64,000 bases of DNA from Paenibacillus dauci. Its GTDB lineage: Bacteria > Bacillota > Bacilli > Paenibacillales > Paenibacillaceae. The DNA is taken from NCBI RefSeq assembly GCF_000971985.1, contig NZ_LAQQ01000001.1, positions 1,240,001-1,304,000 of the forward strand, in the 5' to 3' direction. A program made the translations under genes and the position numbers. Of the stretch, positions 63,831 to 64,000 are shown in pieces; the stretch's first letter is position 1, and each line of letters starts with the position of its first letter. The notes under the pieces were generated by a model. It was given only the letters and a program-made list of their open reading frames with translations, ran no database searches and was not told the DNA's origin.

Positions 63831-64000
63831 TTATTGTCCCTTTCCCTTTGGGTGCATCTCCATTATTTGCCCAATATCCACTAATATAGAAATGCATTAA
63901 AATTCGCTCAGATACGACCGTTACATCCGGAAGGTTCCTATCTTTTATTGATCTACCATATACTTGATGACCGGATAGGAAATCAGGTTTCGGTCTCTGT
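63831..64000. other. Window end, upstream of kinase gene
   Basis: 170 bp with no complete gene. The AAAGGGACAAT before the ATG at 63830 is the kinase ribosome binding site. Confidence 0.4.

Noticed and set aside
1-64000. CRISPR arrays, tRNA/rRNA genes, IS elements, prophage
   Set aside because: Scanned by eye on both strands; no regular spaced repeats, no tRNA-like cloverleaf, no transposase, integrase or phage structural genes were found.

Overview
The window looks like a chromosomal segment of a Paenibacillus-type member of the Bacillota. The evidence is strong AGGAGG-type ribosome binding sites, many monocistronic genes closed by intrinsic terminators, sigma-A-like promoters, a tandem glycine riboswitch, a Fur box, and protein families typical of that group. 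The genus is inferred from gene content, not proven.

Layout. 1-3413 (minus) is a MoxR ATPase / DUF58 / transglutaminase operon, cut by the window edge. An M42 aminopeptidase follows (3695-4768). From 5212 to 24985 lie seven consecutive same-strand paralogues of a secreted right-handed beta-helix protein related to GH141-type glycoside hydrolases. Each has a signal peptide and its own downstream terminator. They form three subclades in the order a-b-c-c-a-b-c, which points to block duplication. All seven keep a pair of Asp residues exactly 34 positions apart, but they differ strongly in one low-complexity insert. The two b-type genes share a promoter and a 19-bp inverted repeat bracketing their leaders. 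From 25 to 38 kb come a ring-cleaving dioxygenase with an MhqR-like operator, a serine dehydratase operon under a tandem glycine riboswitch, a large PAS histidine kinase divergent from an OmpR-type regulator, an EamA transporter, a fused FecCD permease behind a Fur box, a membrane-anchored Mrr-like nuclease and an SDR.

From 38.6 to 45 kb a two-domain rhodanese is followed by two further decayed copies of its own 3' end (about 42.1 and 45.0 kb). These bracket two cassettes: an XRE regulator with an epimerase, and a GC-rich MFS exporter with an SDR. From 45 to 57 kb are small accessory and resistance-like genes: MepB, a TetX-like monooxygenase, NUDIX, MarR-SDR, FusB-type EF-G-binding protein, MerR-SDR and a MORN protein. 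Between them are several relics: an acyltransferase, a lipoprotein, a signal peptide and MFS 3' ends. From 56.9 to 64 kb is a decaying minus-strand cluster. Two genes there carry single nonsense codons, and a chimeric kinase pseudogene was assembled from two neighbouring kinase genes.

The parts most worth following up are the beta-helix array with its hypervariable insert and structured leaders, and the repeated rhodanese tails that mark an insertion hotspot.
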